DNA from: Ruminococcus flavefaciens AE3010
GTDB taxonomy: Bacteria; Bacillota; Clostridia; Oscillospirales; Ruminococcaceae
Length of the DNA: 64,000 bases
Assembly: GCF_000526795.1 (NCBI RefSeq)
Contig: NZ_JAGT01000001.1
Coordinates: 1,697,001 to 1,761,000 of the forward strand
Direction of reading: 5' to 3'
Translations under genes and position numbers: made by a program
Notes under the pieces: generated by a model
Database searches by the model: none
Seen by the model: only the letters and a program-made list of their open reading frames with translations
Told to the model about the DNA's origin: nothing
Shown: positions 1 through 9,651 of the stretch, in pieces
Layout: each line of letters begins with the position of its first letter
Numbering within the stretch: the stretch's first letter is position 1

Positions 1-354
1 ATCAACACCTGTCTCACAGCAGCGAGCCATGAATCTCTCAGCGTCATATGAGAATACAACGTTTGCGTATGTCATAAATACGAAGGGTACCTTTACGTCC
101 TTGCGGAGCTCCTTAACAAGCTCGAAAACCTTGTCTGTGGTAACGCCCCCTGCAAGAGCGCGGATATTAGCGCCCTGTATAACAGGTCCCTCAGCAGTAG
201 GGTCTGAGAAAGGTATGCCCAGCTCGATGAGGTCTGCGCCGTTCTCGGCAGCAGCGCGAACTACCTTTGCAGTAGTTTCAAGGTCGGGATCACCGCAGGT
301 TATAAATGGTATGAATGCCTTGCCGTTGGCAAATGCAGCTTTAATATTACTCAT
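1..354 (-). CDS. trpA: Tryptophan synthase alpha chain, 3' end cut by window edge
   Basis: The first 118 residues are visible. TrpA cleaves indole-3-glycerol phosphate to indole and glyceraldehyde-3-phosphate, passing indole to TrpB in the alpha2-beta2 complex. The family signature is clear: FITCGDPD near the N-terminus, then [11 protein letters not shown] with the catalytic Glu, and ADG-type context replaced by TAEGPVIQ. The ATG at 354 overlaps the trpB stop codon by 8 bp, so the two are translationally coupled. The gene runs off the left edge of the window, so its C-terminus is not seen. Confidence 0.95.
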   Translation of the reverse strand, partial: MSNIKAAFANGKAFIPFITCGDPDLETTAKVVRAAAENGADLIELGIPFSDPTAEGPVIQGANIRALAGGVTTDKVFELVKELRKDVKVPFVFMTYANVVFSYDAERFMARCCETGVD

Positions 355-1537
355 AGATATTCTCCCCTCTGTAACGAGCTATAGCAGCGCAGTCCTTATC
401 GCCGCGTCCCGAAACTGTAACTATTATTATCTTGTCCTTGTCCATTGTAGGAGCAAGCTTCATAGCGTAAGCAACTGCGTGAGCAGACTCGATAGCAGGG
501 ATTATGCCCTCTGTGCGTGAAAGGTACTCGAAAGCGTTAACTGCTTCGTCGTCTGTTATAGGAACGTACTCAGCTCTGCCCATATCGTGGAGATTTGCAT
601 GCTCGGGACCCACGCCGGGGTAGTCAAGACCTGCGGAGATAGAATAAACAGGAGCTATCTGACCGTACTCGTCCTGACAGAAGTAGGACTTCATACCGTG
701 GAAGATACCGATCCTTCCTGTGTTTACTGTAGCAGCTGTCTCGAATGTGTCGATACCTCTGCCTGCTGCCTCACAGCCGATAAGGCGAACGCCCTCGTCG
801 GGAATGAAGTGGTAGAAGCTTCCGATAGCGTTTGAACCGCCGCCTACGCAGGCAATAACAGCGTCGGGAAGTCTGCCCTCAGCTTCAAGTATCTGAGCTC
901 TTGCCTCACGGGAGATAACAGCCTGAAAATCACGAACTATAGTCGGGAACGGGTGGGGGCCCATAACAGAACCGAGACAGTAATGAGTATCGGAAATACG
1001 TGAAGTCCACTCACGCATAGCCTCGGAAACAGCGTCTTTAAGAGTAGCTGTACCGCTCTTTACGGGGATAACCTCAGAACCGAGGAGCTTCATGCGGTAA
1101 ACGTTGAGAGCCTGTCTCTTTGTGTCCTCCTCGCCCATGAACACTACGCACTCCATATCAAGGAGAGCCGCAGCAGTTGCAGTAGCAACACCGTGCTGAC
1201 CTGCACCTGTCTCTGCGATAAGTCTGGTCTTGCCCATTTTCTTTGCAAGGAGAGCCTGACCGAGAACATTGTTTATCTTGTGTGAGCCTGTGTGGTTGAG
1301 ATCCTCGCGCTTTAAGTATATCTTAGCGCCTCCAAGCTCTCTTGTGAGCTTATCTGCGCGGTAGAGCAGCGAGGGTCTGCCTGCGTAGTTGTTGAGGAGC
1401 TCTGTGAGTTCGCGGTTGAACTCGGGATCGTTCTTATAGTGGTCGTAAGCCTGTTCAAGCTCTATGACCGCATTCATAAGCGTTTCGGGGATATACTGAC
1501 CGCCGTGAACGCCAAATCTTCCTTTTGACTGTGACAT
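347..1537 (-). CDS. trpB: Tryptophan synthase beta chain
   Basis: This 396-residue protein has the usual TrpB length. It condenses indole with L-serine to give L-tryptophan using pyridoxal phosphate. The PLP lysine is K87 in [11 protein letters not shown], the catalytic Glu lies in AETGAGQHG, and the glycine-rich phosphate loop is [10 protein letters not shown] ribosome binding site (GAAAGGAA) precedes the ATG at 1537. It lies 24 bp downstream of a methyltransferase gene and overlaps trpA, so it is probably co-transcribed from the T-box-controlled promoter upstream of trpE. Confidence 0.98.
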   Translation of the reverse strand: MSQSKGRFGVHGGQYIPETLMNAVIELEQAYDHYKNDPEFNRELTELLNNYAGRPSLLYRADKLTRELGGAKIYLKREDLNHTGSHKINNVLGQALLAKKMGKTRLIAETGAGQHGVATATAAALLDMECVVFMGEEDTKRQALNVYRMKLLGSEVIPVKSGTATLKDAVSEAMREWTSRISDTHYCLGSVMGPHPFPTIVRDFQAVISREARAQILEAEGRLPDAVIACVGGGSNAIGSFYHFIPDEGVRLIGCEAAGRGIDTFETAATVNTGRIGIFHGMKSYFCQDEYGQIAPVYSISAGLDYPGVGPEHANLHDMGRAEYVPITDDEAVNAFEYLSRTEGIIPAIESAHAVAYAMKLAPTMDKDKIIIVTVSGRGDKDCAAIARYRGENIYE

Positions 1538-1561
1538 GGTATCTTTCCTTTCAAATTATAT

Positions 1562-2344
1562 TTATAGTTTACGCAGAATATCCAGCGTATGGTTTGAAGC
1601 ACCGATCAAGTCCTGCCGCTCACAGGTGGCTAAATGGTACTCCATGAATTTTTCAAATGTGAAGCCGTCCATAGCGTCGATACATTCGCTGATGTAGTTC
1701 ACCGCTCCGTCGGCAGCTATGAGCTTTATCCTTTCAACAGGAAGCTCCGAGTTGAGTGAGTTTATATCCTCCGTCCGCACCAGCTCAAAGAGCTCCTTGG
1801 GCTCACTTTTGCAGTGCCATTCGGGAGTGAGCATATCGTTATCCAGTACCTTTTTAAGATTGCCGTGAAGAAAAGCGTGCTGGATAACAGCGGCTTCGTT
1901 CATGCAGTAGGCGACCAGTATGTGACCGCCCTTTTTCGTAACTCTCACCGCTTCGGACAGCGCCCTCAGCATATCCTCTCGGGTATACAGATGATACATT
2001 GGACCGAGAACAAGCGTGATATCGAAGCTGTTATCGTCAAGGGCTGACAAGTCAAGAGCATTGCCCTGCATTGCCGTTATTTTCTCAGTGCCGTCAAGCT
2101 TTGCTCTCAGCTTTTCAAGATTATGCTTGACCAGCTCCACAGCCGTGACGTCATAGCCCTCTTTCGCAAGAGCCACGCTGTAGCGTCCTGTGCCTGCTCC
2201 GACTTCAAGTATTCTCGCCTGCTGATGTTCGCTGAGACATTGGCGGATATACTTCATAGTGGTGAGGTACTCCACCTGACCGCACCGCGAAAGCAGCCGC
2301 CCGTCCTCGTCGTAGGCATTGTAAAAATCTTCAAGGTAACTCAT
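1562..2344 (-). CDS. Class I SAM-dependent methyltransferase inside the trp cluster
   Basis: A 260-residue protein with a Rossmann-type methyltransferase fold. SAM-binding motif I is ILEVGAGTGRYS (residues 45-56), followed by an acidic residue after strand 2 (VTAVEL) and a motif IV-like segment LVLGPMYHLY. I chose the ATG at 2344 because GGAGGTGAG lies just before it; a GTG at 2359 is possible but has no such site. It sits between trpG and trpB, where trpD, trpC and trpF are commonly found. The substrate cannot be read from the sequence. Confidence 0.88.
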   Translation of the reverse strand: MSYLEDFYNAYDEDGRLLSRCGQVEYLTTMKYIRQCLSEHQQARILEVGAGTGRYSVALAKEGYDVTAVELVKHNLEKLRAKLDGTEKITAMQGNALDLSALDDNSFDITLVLGPMYHLYTREDMLRALSEAVRVTKKGGHILVAYCMNEAAVIQHAFLHGNLKKVLDNDMLTPEWHCKSEPKELFELVRTEDINSLNSELPVERIKLIAADGAVNYISECIDAMDGFTFEKFMEYHLATCERQDLIGASNHTLDILRKL

Positions 2345-2390
2345 GGCTCTCACCTCCACTTTTCGGGCGGTGAAACGCCGTCCATATAAA

Positions 2391-2428
2391 GTTCTTAGCT
2401 CTTAGTTCTTAGTTCTAAGTTCAAAGCT
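2391..2428. repeat. Heptad tandem repeat at the trpG 3' end
   Basis: About five imperfect 7-bp units of the type CTTAGTT / CTTAGCT run through this stretch. The trpG stop codon (2421-2423) lies inside the array. Similar arrays occur at 18300, 35024 and elsewhere in the window. Confidence 0.75.
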
Positions 2429-2987
2429 CTATGAAGTTCTTCAGCATTATCCTTCCGTCGGGAGTCATAATTGACTCTGGGTGGAACTGAACGCCGTATA
2501 TGGGGTACTCCTTGTGCTGAACTGCCATTACCTCGCCGTCGTCGGCTAAGGCTGTGACTTCGAGGCAATCGGGAAGGGTATTTGCGTCAGCTGCAAGAGA
2601 ATGATATCTTGCAACGGGTGAATTCTCGTCTATACCCTTGAAAAGCGGACTGTCCTTCACGAAGCTTATAACGGACTGCTTGCCGTGCATGAGCTCCTTT
2701 GCGTAGGTGACAGTAGCACCGTAGGCTGCGCATATCGCCTGATGGCCGAGACAAACGCCCAGTGTAGGTATCTTCTGACACACTGTCTTTGCAGCTTCTA
2801 TGATTATGCCTGCGTCCTCGGGACGTCCGGGACCGGGTGAAAGGATTATCCTGTCGGGAGCGAGCTTCTCTATCTCGGAAACTGTCATCTCGTCGTTTCG
2901 TATCACCTTGATATCGGGGCAAAGCTCTCCGATAAGCTGATACAGGTTATATGAAAAGCTGTCGTAATTATCAATGAGAAGTATCAT
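2421..2987 (-). CDS. trpG: Anthranilate synthase component II (glutamine amidotransferase)
   Basis: A 188-residue class I glutamine amidotransferase that supplies ammonia to TrpE for anthranilate synthesis. The catalytic triad is visible: C79 in GVCLGHQ, and H169 and E171 in FHPES. The oxyanion loop SPGPGRPEDAG is intact. Its ATG overlaps the trpE stop as ATGA, typical of a coupled TrpEG pair. PabA function is possible for this family because many bacteria share one subunit, but the position next to trpE favours TrpG. Confidence 0.96.
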   Translation of the reverse strand: MILLIDNYDSFSYNLYQLIGELCPDIKVIRNDEMTVSEIEKLAPDRIILSPGPGRPEDAGIIIEAAKTVCQKIPTLGVCLGHQAICAAYGATVTYAKELMHGKQSVISFVKDSPLFKGIDENSPVARYHSLAADANTLPDCLEVTALADDGEVMAVQHKEYPIYGVQFHPESIMTPDGRIMLKNFIEL

Positions 2988-4450
2988 AATTCTTCCTCCC
3001 CTGCAAGTTTAAGGGCGTTGACTACAGCAGCCGCCTTGTTTATGCACTCCTGATATTCCTTTTCGGGAACCGAGTCTGCAACGATCCCTGCGCCGCTTCT
3101 TACGAATACCTTGCCGTTCTTCTTGTAGGCGATACGTATAGCGATACAGGTATCAAGGTTGCCTGTGAAGTCGATGTAGCCGATAGCGCCGCCGTAGATG
3201 CCGCGCTTGTTGTTTTCAAGCTCTGCTATGAGCTGGCAGGCTCTTATCTTTGGAGCTCCCGAAAGAGTACCCGCAGGAAGCACAGCGCTCACAGCGTCAA
3301 GCCCGTCAAACTCCTGACGTATCTCGCCGCGGACAGTTGAGCCGATATGCATAACATGTGAGTAGCGCTCGATGCTGTGGAGCTTTTCCACCTGAACAGA
3401 ACCGAACTTGCTTATCTTTCCGAGATCGTTTCTGCCAAGGTCTACCAGCATATTATGCTCTGCAAGCTCCTTTTCGTCCTTGAGAAGTCCCTCTTCAAGC
3501 TCCTTGTCCTCCTTCTCTGTCTTTCCTCTTGGGCGTGTGCCTGCAAGGGGGAAGGTGTGGAGAACGCCGTCCTCAAGCTTTACCAGTGTCTCGGGAGAAG
3601 CGCCTGCTATCTCAACATCGGTGCCCGAGAAGTAGAACATATAAGGGGACGGATTGATAGTTCTGAGGACTCTGTAGGTATTGAGGAGACTGCCCTCAAA
3701 GCCTGCGCTGAGGCGGTTTGAAAGAACTATCTGGAAGATATCGCCCTCGTGGATATGCGTCTTTGCTTTCTCAACCATATTGCAGTACTCTTCCTTGCTG
3801 AAAAGAGCCGTAACATCGGTAGTGAGTCTGCCTGCCTGCTCCCTGACCATATCTCCGTTTCTCAGGAGATCAGCCATGTGCATGAGCTCCATTTTAGCCT
3901 TGTTGTAGCCTGCCTCGCCCTCTTCAAGTCTCATATTTGCAATGAGTATGAGCTTCTGGCGGAAGTTGTCAAAGGCAATGACCTTATCGAAGAGCATCAG
4001 GTCAACATCCTTGAAGCTCTCGGTGTCGTTTACTCCGATACGCAGGGTCTTTTCGGTATAGGCGAGGAAGTCGTAGGAGAAATATCCTGCGAGACCGCCT
4101 GTGAATGTGGGGAGATAATCGAACCTTGGGCTTCTGTACTTGGAGAGTATCTCGCGTATCTGTACAGAGGGATCATCGGTAGTGATCTTCACATCGCCGA
4201 TAGTGAGCTCGCTTCCCACAGCTGTTATCTGCATTTTGGGGTCATAGCCGAGGAATGTATATCTTCCCCACTTCTCCTTATCTGCTACAGATTCAAGCAT
4301 GTAGCAGTGGTGGGAGACATTCTTCAGCTTCATGATTGCTTCGATTGGAGTGCAGATATCCGACAGTATCTCACAGCTTACGGGGACAATGTCGTATTTT
4401 CCGCTCTCAGCCAGCTTGCCGACTGTTTCAAGATCGGGCATAAAATTCAT
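2984..4450 (-). CDS. trpE: Anthranilate synthase component I
   Basis: A 488-residue chorismate-binding enzyme that makes anthranilate from chorismate and ammonia, the first committed step to tryptophan. The N-terminal MLES segment fits the tryptophan feedback site (LLES in relatives). The C-terminal catalytic domain shows [21 protein letters not shown] and [12 protein letters not shown] start it at the ATG at 4450, which follows GGAGGTG; an upstream reading frame to 4504 passes through the leader terminator and is not coding. Expression is expected to be controlled by the T-box leader. Confidence 0.97.
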   Translation of the reverse strand: MNFMPDLETVGKLAESGKYDIVPVSCEILSDICTPIEAIMKLKNVSHHCYMLESVADKEKWGRYTFLGYDPKMQITAVGSELTIGDVKITTDDPSVQIREILSKYRSPRFDYLPTFTGGLAGYFSYDFLAYTEKTLRIGVNDTESFKDVDLMLFDKVIAFDNFRQKLILIANMRLEEGEAGYNKAKMELMHMADLLRNGDMVREQAGRLTTDVTALFSKEEYCNMVEKAKTHIHEGDIFQIVLSNRLSAGFEGSLLNTYRVLRTINPSPYMFYFSGTDVEIAGASPETLVKLEDGVLHTFPLAGTRPRGKTEKEDKELEEGLLKDEKELAEHNMLVDLGRNDLGKISKFGSVQVEKLHSIERYSHVMHIGSTVRGEIRQEFDGLDAVSAVLPAGTLSGAPKIRACQLIAELENNKRGIYGGAIGYIDFTGNLDTCIAIRIAYKKNGKVFVRSGAGIVADSVPEKEYQECINKAAAVVNALKLAGEEEL

Positions 4451-4482
4451 AAAAAAGCACCTCCGTCGGTCTGCAGGGCAAC

Positions 4483-4521
4483 AAAAAAGTCCCTGACAGA
4501 CCATATTAGTCTGTCAAGGAC
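4483..4521 (-). terminator. T-box intrinsic terminator
   Basis: A 13-bp stem (4489-4501 with 4509-4521, one mismatch) is followed on the minus strand by six Ts. It lies between the T-box core and the trpE start, as expected for a transcription-attenuating T-box. Confidence 0.9.
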
Positions 4522-4821
4522 GAATATACTTATCCGCGGTACCACCTTGATTCACGGCATCTGCCGTGCACTTTACAGGATACTATCATATCCCTGACGG
4601 TTAACGCACGTCCTGACGTTGCAGAATACTCTGGGAAACACGGCAAATTCAATATTCACCACGCAGCGCTCCATTCGACTGTCCTCTTGGCTGCCACCTA
4701 TCACCCATTTGACTGCACCCTCGGCGGTCCATTTGCTAACCTGTTTTTCGCCCCATTCTCAGCACCATGGGCTCTCTGTGCAAGCATAATTAGCTTTATC
4801 TCCGCGTCATCGGTTTGGTTT
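4483..4821 (-). promoter_or_regulatory. T-box riboswitch, probably tRNA-Trp responsive
   Basis: The minus-strand leader of trpE contains the T-box core AAGGTGGTACCGCGG (4534-4548), an AGAGAG element typical of Stem I (near 4771-4778) and a terminator directly before trpE. A candidate specifier is TGG (4729-4731) followed by A, matching Trp. The uncharged tRNA would pair with the specifier and the UGGU-type bulge and prevent termination. The T-box class is clear; the exact specifier is inference. Confidence 0.9.
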
Positions 4822-4827
4822 TTTTCA

Positions 4828-4856
4828 ATTATAGCACTGCACAGGCAGGTTGTCAA
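4828..4856 (-). promoter_or_regulatory. trp operon promoter
   Basis: A perfect housekeeping consensus on the minus strand: TTGACA at 4851-4856, a 17-bp spacer, and TATAAT at 4828-4833. Transcription would start near 4821, giving a leader of about 370 nt that includes the T-box. Confidence 0.88.
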
Positions 4857-4943
4857 GTATGTGTTGATTATTTTTTATTTTTAACTTTACTGCAAAACAT
4901 ATTTCATTTTCTGCATAAACAGCTGTAAAATGAGCCGAAACTC

Positions 4944-4972
4944 TTGACTTTTTTATGTCGAAATGCTACAAT
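4944..4972 (+). promoter_or_regulatory. Promoter of the GH5 pair
   Basis: TTGACT (4944-4949), a 17-bp spacer and TACAAT (4967-4972). The expected start is near 4979, just before an inverted repeat. Confidence 0.75.
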
Positions 4973-4982
4973 ATAACTGATT

Positions 4983-5009
4983 ATAGTATACTGGATAACT
5001 GTATACTAT
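4983..5009. promoter_or_regulatory. Inverted repeat at the GH5 transcription start, candidate operator
   Basis: Perfect 9-bp arms ATAGTATAC (4983-4991) and GTATACTAT (5001-5009) are separated by 9 nt. The position right after the predicted start would suit a repressor operator or a 5' UTR hairpin. No regulator gene lies beside it. Confidence 0.55.
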
Positions 5010-5064
5010 GACTCCGCCGAAAAAAACAAATCTGCGGAGAAAAATACGAGAGGGGTATTATAAC

Positions 5065-6921
5065 ATGAAAAAATTCACACGCACCGCTGCGGCGCTTATC
5101 TGCGCTGCCGCACTGACCGTTACGGGAGCAGCACCTTCCATTGGTCAGACAAAAAAACTGACAGCACAGGCTGTCGACACTAACAACGATGACTGGCTCC
5201 ACGCAGAGGGAAGCCGTCTATACGACATGAACGGCAATGAGGTATGGCTCACGGGCGCTAACTGGTTCGGCTTCAACTGTTCCGAAAACTGCCCACACTA
5301 CCTCTGGAGCGCCGATGCAGACGACTGTCTCACAGAGATAGCAGACCGCGGAATCAACATTATCCGCTTCCCTATCGCTACAGAGCTCATTGTCTCATGG
5401 ATGGAAGGCACTCCAAATCCTGTAAGCAGCTTCTCTGCCAATGCAGACCCTGCCTACAAGATAAACGCCGACTTCTGCGAGGCTGACGGAAAGACTCCCG
5501 TTGACAGTATGCAGGTATTCGACATCATGATGAAGAAGTGCAAGGAGCACGGCATCAAGGCATTCATCGATATCCACAGCCCACACACCGACAACTCGGG
5601 TCATAACTACAATCTCTGGTACGGCAAGGCAGGAGTTACCACAAAGGTATGGATAGACTCGCTGGTATGGCTTGCCGACAAGTACAAGGACGATGATACT
5701 CTCATCGGCTACGACCTCAAGAACGAGCCTCACGGCAAGGGTCAGGAGGGCGACGAGGCTGCCAAGTGGGACGGCTCCAAGGACGAGAACAACTGGGCTT
5801 ATGCAGCTACACAGTGTGCAGAAGCTATCCTTGACGTAAATCCCCACGCACTTATACTGGTCGAGGGCGTTGAGCAGTCACTCAGCGGTGCTCAGGCAGG
5901 CGACTACTGGGGCATGCCAGACAGAAAGGAAAATTCTCCATACATCGGCGCATGGTGGGGCGGTAACTTCCGCGGCGCAAGAGAATACCCCATCAAGCCA
6001 AAGCAGGGTACTTCACAGATAGTATATTCACCTCATGACTACGGTCCGTCAGTATACGAGCAGACATGGTTCCACCTCGATAAGAGCGCAACAGGCGCTG
6101 CTTTCGACACACAGTCTCTCCTCGATGAATACTGGTACGATACATGGGCATATATCAACGCTGAGGAGATCGGTCCCGAGCTCATCGGTGAGTGGGGCGG
6201 TCATATGAACAACGCCGCAAACCTCAAATGGATGACTCTCCTCCGCGACTACATGATAGATCACCACATCAACCACACCTTCTGGTGCCTCAACACCAAC
6301 TCAGGTGATACAGGCGGACTCTGGGACAGCCTCGGCTTCACAGCAGCTACAGGTACCTCTATCGTATGGAACGAGGAGAAGTACAAGATGTTCGAGGAAG
6401 CTCTCTGGCAGACCAAAAGCGGTAAGTATATCGGTCTCGATCATCAGGTAGCACTGGGCAAGAACGGTATCTCACTGAACGACTTCTATGCAAATTATGC
6501 GGCTTCCGAGGGAAGCAACCTTGACGGCGGAAAGACCTCCAGCGGCAAGATCGTCAACGCCGATCCTTCCAAGACAACTACCACAACAAAGCCCGTAGTT
6601 ACAACAACTACGACTTCAGGCTCAACATCAACATCTTCAAGCACTTCCACAACAACAGTAACAACTACTCCCGAGGTCAGTAATCGCACTTTCGGCGATG
6701 CTAACTGCGACGGTGCAGTTGATATGTCAGACGTTGTTCTCATAATGCAGTCTCTGGCTAACCCAAACAAGTACGGCATCAAGGGCAGCGACGCAAAGCA
6801 CATGACCGATGAGGGTCAGAAGAATGCCGATGTTATCGGCAAGGACGGCGTTACTACAGACGACGCACTGACTATACAGCTCTATCTGCTTGGAAAATAT
6901 ACAAAGCTCCCCGTAGAGTGA
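5065..6921 (+). CDS. Secreted GH5 endoglucanase-type enzyme with C-terminal dockerin
   Basis: A 618-residue cellulosomal enzyme. Residues 1-36 form a Sec signal peptide (MKKFTRT then a hydrophobic core). Residues 41-480 are a GH5 catalytic domain; the general acid/base is E221 in DLKNEP and the nucleophile is E376 in LIGEWGG. A Thr/Ser linker (about 503-537) leads to a two-repeat type I dockerin (about 543-612, Ca-binding DANCDG and a second half-repeat). The ATG at 5065 follows GAGAGGGG. Beta-1,4-glucanase activity is likely, but mannanase or xyloglucanase members exist in GH5. It is 75 bp ahead of a paralogue. Confidence 0.93.
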   Translation: MKKFTRTAAALICAAALTVTGAAPSIGQTKKLTAQAVDTNNDDWLHAEGSRLYDMNGNEVWLTGANWFGFNCSENCPHYLWSADADDCLTEIADRGINIIRFPIATELIVSWMEGTPNPVSSFSANADPAYKINADFCEADGKTPVDSMQVFDIMMKKCKEHGIKAFIDIHSPHTDNSGHNYNLWYGKAGVTTKVWIDSLVWLADKYKDDDTLIGYDLKNEPHGKGQEGDEAAKWDGSKDENNWAYAATQCAEAILDVNPHALILVEGVEQSLSGAQAGDYWGMPDRKENSPYIGAWWGGNFRGAREYPIKPKQGTSQIVYSPHDYGPSVYEQTWFHLDKSATGAAFDTQSLLDEYWYDTWAYINAEEIGPELIGEWGGHMNNAANLKWMTLLRDYMIDHHINHTFWCLNTNSGDTGGLWDSLGFTAATGTSIVWNEEKYKMFEEALWQTKSGKYIGLDHQVALGKNGISLNDFYANYAASEGSNLDGGKTSSGKIVNADPSKTTTTTKPVVTTTTTSGSTSTSSSTSTTTVTTTPEVSNRTFGDANCDGAVDMSDVVLIMQSLANPNKYGIKGSDAKHMTDEGQKNADVIGKDGVTTDDALTIQLYLLGKYTKLPVE

Positions 6922-6940
6922 TGTGAACCAACGTATTTGA

Positions 6941-6966
6941 CTGCGCAGCTTCAGGGTGCTGCGCAG
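6941..6966 (+). other. Intercistronic hairpin between the GH5 genes
   Basis: A perfect 9-bp stem CTGCGCAGC / GCTGCGCAG with an 8-nt loop. No T-run follows, so it is more like an mRNA processing or stability hairpin than a terminator. Confidence 0.55.
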
Positions 6967-6996
6967 CAAAAATAAATTTTATGAGAGGGAAATAAA

Positions 6997-9489
6997 ATGA
7001 ACAAGATCTTACGCTCAGTGGCAGCTGTTGCTGCCGCAGCAGCACTGACTGTCTCAGGCGCTGCTTACTATCCTGCAATGCCTTCCGCAGACACACTCAG
7101 CAAGGCCATGGCAGCCGACGGCGGCAACGATGACTGGCTCCACGCCAAGGGCAGCCGTCTCTACGACATGAACGGAAACGAAGTCTGGATCACAGGCGCT
7201 AACTGGTTCGGCTTCAACTGCTCAGAGAACTGCGCTCACGGTCTTTACGCACGAGACGTTGACGACATGCTCCAGAGCATCGCAGACCACGGTATCAATA
7301 CTCTCCGTCTGCCAATATCATCAGAGCTCCTCGTATCGTGGATGGAGGGCTCACCAAATCCCGTAAGCTCCGTACAGGCTTCCTACACACCTCCCGTTGA
7401 CGAGGTGGGTGAGGACGGCAAGGTAACTCCTGCGGGCTACTACACCAATATCAACAAGGACTTCGTTGAGTCTGACGGAAAGACTGTAAAGAACTCCATG
7501 GAGATCTTCGATATCATCATGCAGAAGTGCAAGAAGTACGGTATCAAGGCTTTCATCGACGTTCACAGCCCCGATGCAAACAACTCGGGTCATAACTATG
7601 AGCTCTGGTACGGCAAGGCAGGCGTTTCCACAAAGGTATGGATCGATTCGCTCACATGGCTTGCCAAGAAGTACGCAAACGATGATACTCTCATCGGCTA
7701 CGACCTCAAGAACGAGCCTCACGGCAAGCGCGGCTACAAGGGCGATACCTGTCCTTCCGATATCGCAAAGTGGGACGGCTCCACAGACGAGAACAACTGG
7801 GCTTATGCAGCAAAGAAGTGCGCTGACTCTATCCTTGCAGTAAATCCCCACGCTCTTATCTTCATCGAGGGCGTTGAGCAGTACCCAATGACCGAAAAGG
7901 GCTATACATACGATACTCCCGATGTATGGGAGCCAAAGTCTGAGGAAGACAAGAAATGGCACGGCGCTTGGTGGGGCGGAAACCTCCGCGGCGTAAAGGA
8001 CTACCCTGTAGTTCCCGAAAGCGGCACAAGCCAGATAGTATATTCACCTCACGATTACGGTCCGTCAGTATACGCTCAGACATGGTTCGACAAGGACTTC
8101 ACAACACAGACTCTCCTTGACGACTACTGGTACGATACATGGGCTTACATCAATAAAGAGGACATCGCCCCCCTGCTTATCGGCGAGTGGGGCGGACATA
8201 TGGACAAGGGCGCTAACCAGAAATGGATGGAGCTCCTCCGCGATTACATGATCGACAACCACATCAACCACACCTTCTGGTGCATCAACCCCAACTCAGG
8301 CGATACAGGCGGACTTCTCGACCCGACATTCATGAACTGGGACGACAACAAGTACAGCCTCTTTGAGAAGTCTCTCTGGCAGACAGATGCAGGCAAGTAC
8401 ATCGGTCTCGACCACCAGACAGCCCTCGGCAAGAACGGTCTTTCACTGAATGAGTTCTATTCATCAGGCGCAAAGAGCAACCTTGACGGCGGCAAGGCAG
8501 GCGGCGGCACTCCCGTTGTAGTTGACAAGACTACTGCAACTACCACAAAGCCTGTAACTACAACTACTACAACAAAGCCTACAGCAACTACCACAACAGT
8601 TACAACTACTGCTCCCGTAAAGACTGTCAAGTGCGAGCACTGCGGCAAGGAGATACCCGAATCAGAGGCTATCTACGGACCTCTCGGCTTCCCTGTGTGT
8701 CAGGAATGCTACGATAACGGCGTTTACATCGGCACATCTGCTCCTTTCCCGACAACAACAACAACGACTACCACAACTACTACAGCTACCACTACTGTAA
8801 AGGTCACTGCTCCTATCCCTACAACACATGAGACCTATGAGTTCAACAAGGTCATCTCATATCCTACAAAGACAAATTACAGGCAGGGCGAGGCTCTTGA
8901 TCTTTCAGGTCTGAAATTCGACGGTGTTTCAAAGATCGACGCATCTCACCCAAATATGGAATACACCGATAAGAGCATCAGCGCCGTCAGCAGTGATAAG
9001 GAGCCTGTGACTATCACCGACGGAAGCGGCAAGAGCGTTCCCGAAAAGGAGTTCATCAAGCTTCCCGCAGGCGAATACACTGTAAATATAGACAGCAATG
9101 CAGGTAATTACTACTCCTATAACCTCTGCTACAATGTAAAGATATCCTTCAAGGTGACGATCAAGGCTGGCAGCACTGTAACAACTGCTCCGAATGAGGG
9201 AAATAAAACTACTACCACAACAACACTTCCCAATGCTCATACTGATGCAGCTGTATGGGGCGACGCTAACAACGACGGCGGTGTTGATATGGCAGACGTT
9301 GTTCTCATAATGCAGAGCCTTGCTAACCCCAATAAGTACGGTCTCAACGGCTCTGACAAGAACCACATAACAGCACAGGGCCTCAGCAATGCTTCTGTTG
9401 TCAATAAAAACAACAGCGTTACTACAGAGGACGCTCTCCAGATACAGCTCTTCCTTCTCGGAAAGCTTGACACAAAGGCTTCCAAATAA
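6997..9489 (+). CDS. Secreted multimodular GH5 enzyme with Cys-rich insert, Ig-like domain and dockerin
   Basis: An 830-residue paralogue of the upstream enzyme. Order: signal peptide (1-40), GH5 domain (about 45-490; acid/base E240 in LKNEP, nucleophile E397 in LIGEWGG), Thr linker, a four-Cys knuckle (CEHC near 546-549 and CQEC near 568-571), a second Thr linker, a bacterial Ig-like domain (about 612-723; YRQGEALDLSGLKF is typical of Big_3/Big_4), a short Thr linker and a C-terminal dockerin (about 753-822). GAGAGGGA precedes the ATG. It is probably co-transcribed with the first GH5 gene and ends at a strong terminator. Confidence 0.93.
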   Translation: MNKILRSVAAVAAAAALTVSGAAYYPAMPSADTLSKAMAADGGNDDWLHAKGSRLYDMNGNEVWITGANWFGFNCSENCAHGLYARDVDDMLQSIADHGINTLRLPISSELLVSWMEGSPNPVSSVQASYTPPVDEVGEDGKVTPAGYYTNINKDFVESDGKTVKNSMEIFDIIMQKCKKYGIKAFIDVHSPDANNSGHNYELWYGKAGVSTKVWIDSLTWLAKKYANDDTLIGYDLKNEPHGKRGYKGDTCPSDIAKWDGSTDENNWAYAAKKCADSILAVNPHALIFIEGVEQYPMTEKGYTYDTPDVWEPKSEEDKKWHGAWWGGNLRGVKDYPVVPESGTSQIVYSPHDYGPSVYAQTWFDKDFTTQTLLDDYWYDTWAYINKEDIAPLLIGEWGGHMDKGANQKWMELLRDYMIDNHINHTFWCINPNSGDTGGLLDPTFMNWDDNKYSLFEKSLWQTDAGKYIGLDHQTALGKNGLSLNEFYSSGAKSNLDGGKAGGGTPVVVDKTTATTTKPVTTTTTTKPTATTTTVTTTAPVKTVKCEHCGKEIPESEAIYGPLGFPVCQECYDNGVYIGTSAPFPTTTTTTTTTTTATTTVKVTAPIPTTHETYEFNKVISYPTKTNYRQGEALDLSGLKFDGVSKIDASHPNMEYTDKSISAVSSDKEPVTITDGSGKSVPEKEFIKLPAGEYTVNIDSNAGNYYSYNLCYNVKISFKVTIKAGSTVTTAPNEGNKTTTTTTLPNAHTDAAVWGDANNDGGVDMADVVLIMQSLANPNKYGLNGSDKNHITAQGLSNASVVNKNNSVTTEDALQIQLFLLGKLDTKASK

Positions 9490-9495
9490 AAATAT

Positions 9496-9526
9496 ATCGG
9501 CACGGTCGATCCGTGCCGATTTTTTT
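9496..9526 (+). terminator. Terminator of the GH5 operon
   Basis: A 10-bp stem ATCGGCACGG / CCGTGCCGAT with a 5-nt loop, followed by seven Ts. Confidence 0.92.
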
Positions 9527-9535
9527 GCACAAAAT

Positions 9536-9579
9536 AAAGCATACAAATTTGTGGAACTCTACAAATCTGTATGCTTTTT
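9536..9579 (+). terminator. Second hairpin with T-tract after the GH5 operon
   Basis: A long AT-rich stem (AAAGCATACAAATTT with its near complement ending in ATGCTTTTT). It could act as a back-up terminator for the GH5 operon. Confidence 0.6.
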
Positions 9580-9651
9580 CGTCTTTTTTGCCTTATGAAA
9601 TCACTTACTTATAAAAGCAGTTGGACTTTTATATACGAAAGGAGTATTTTT

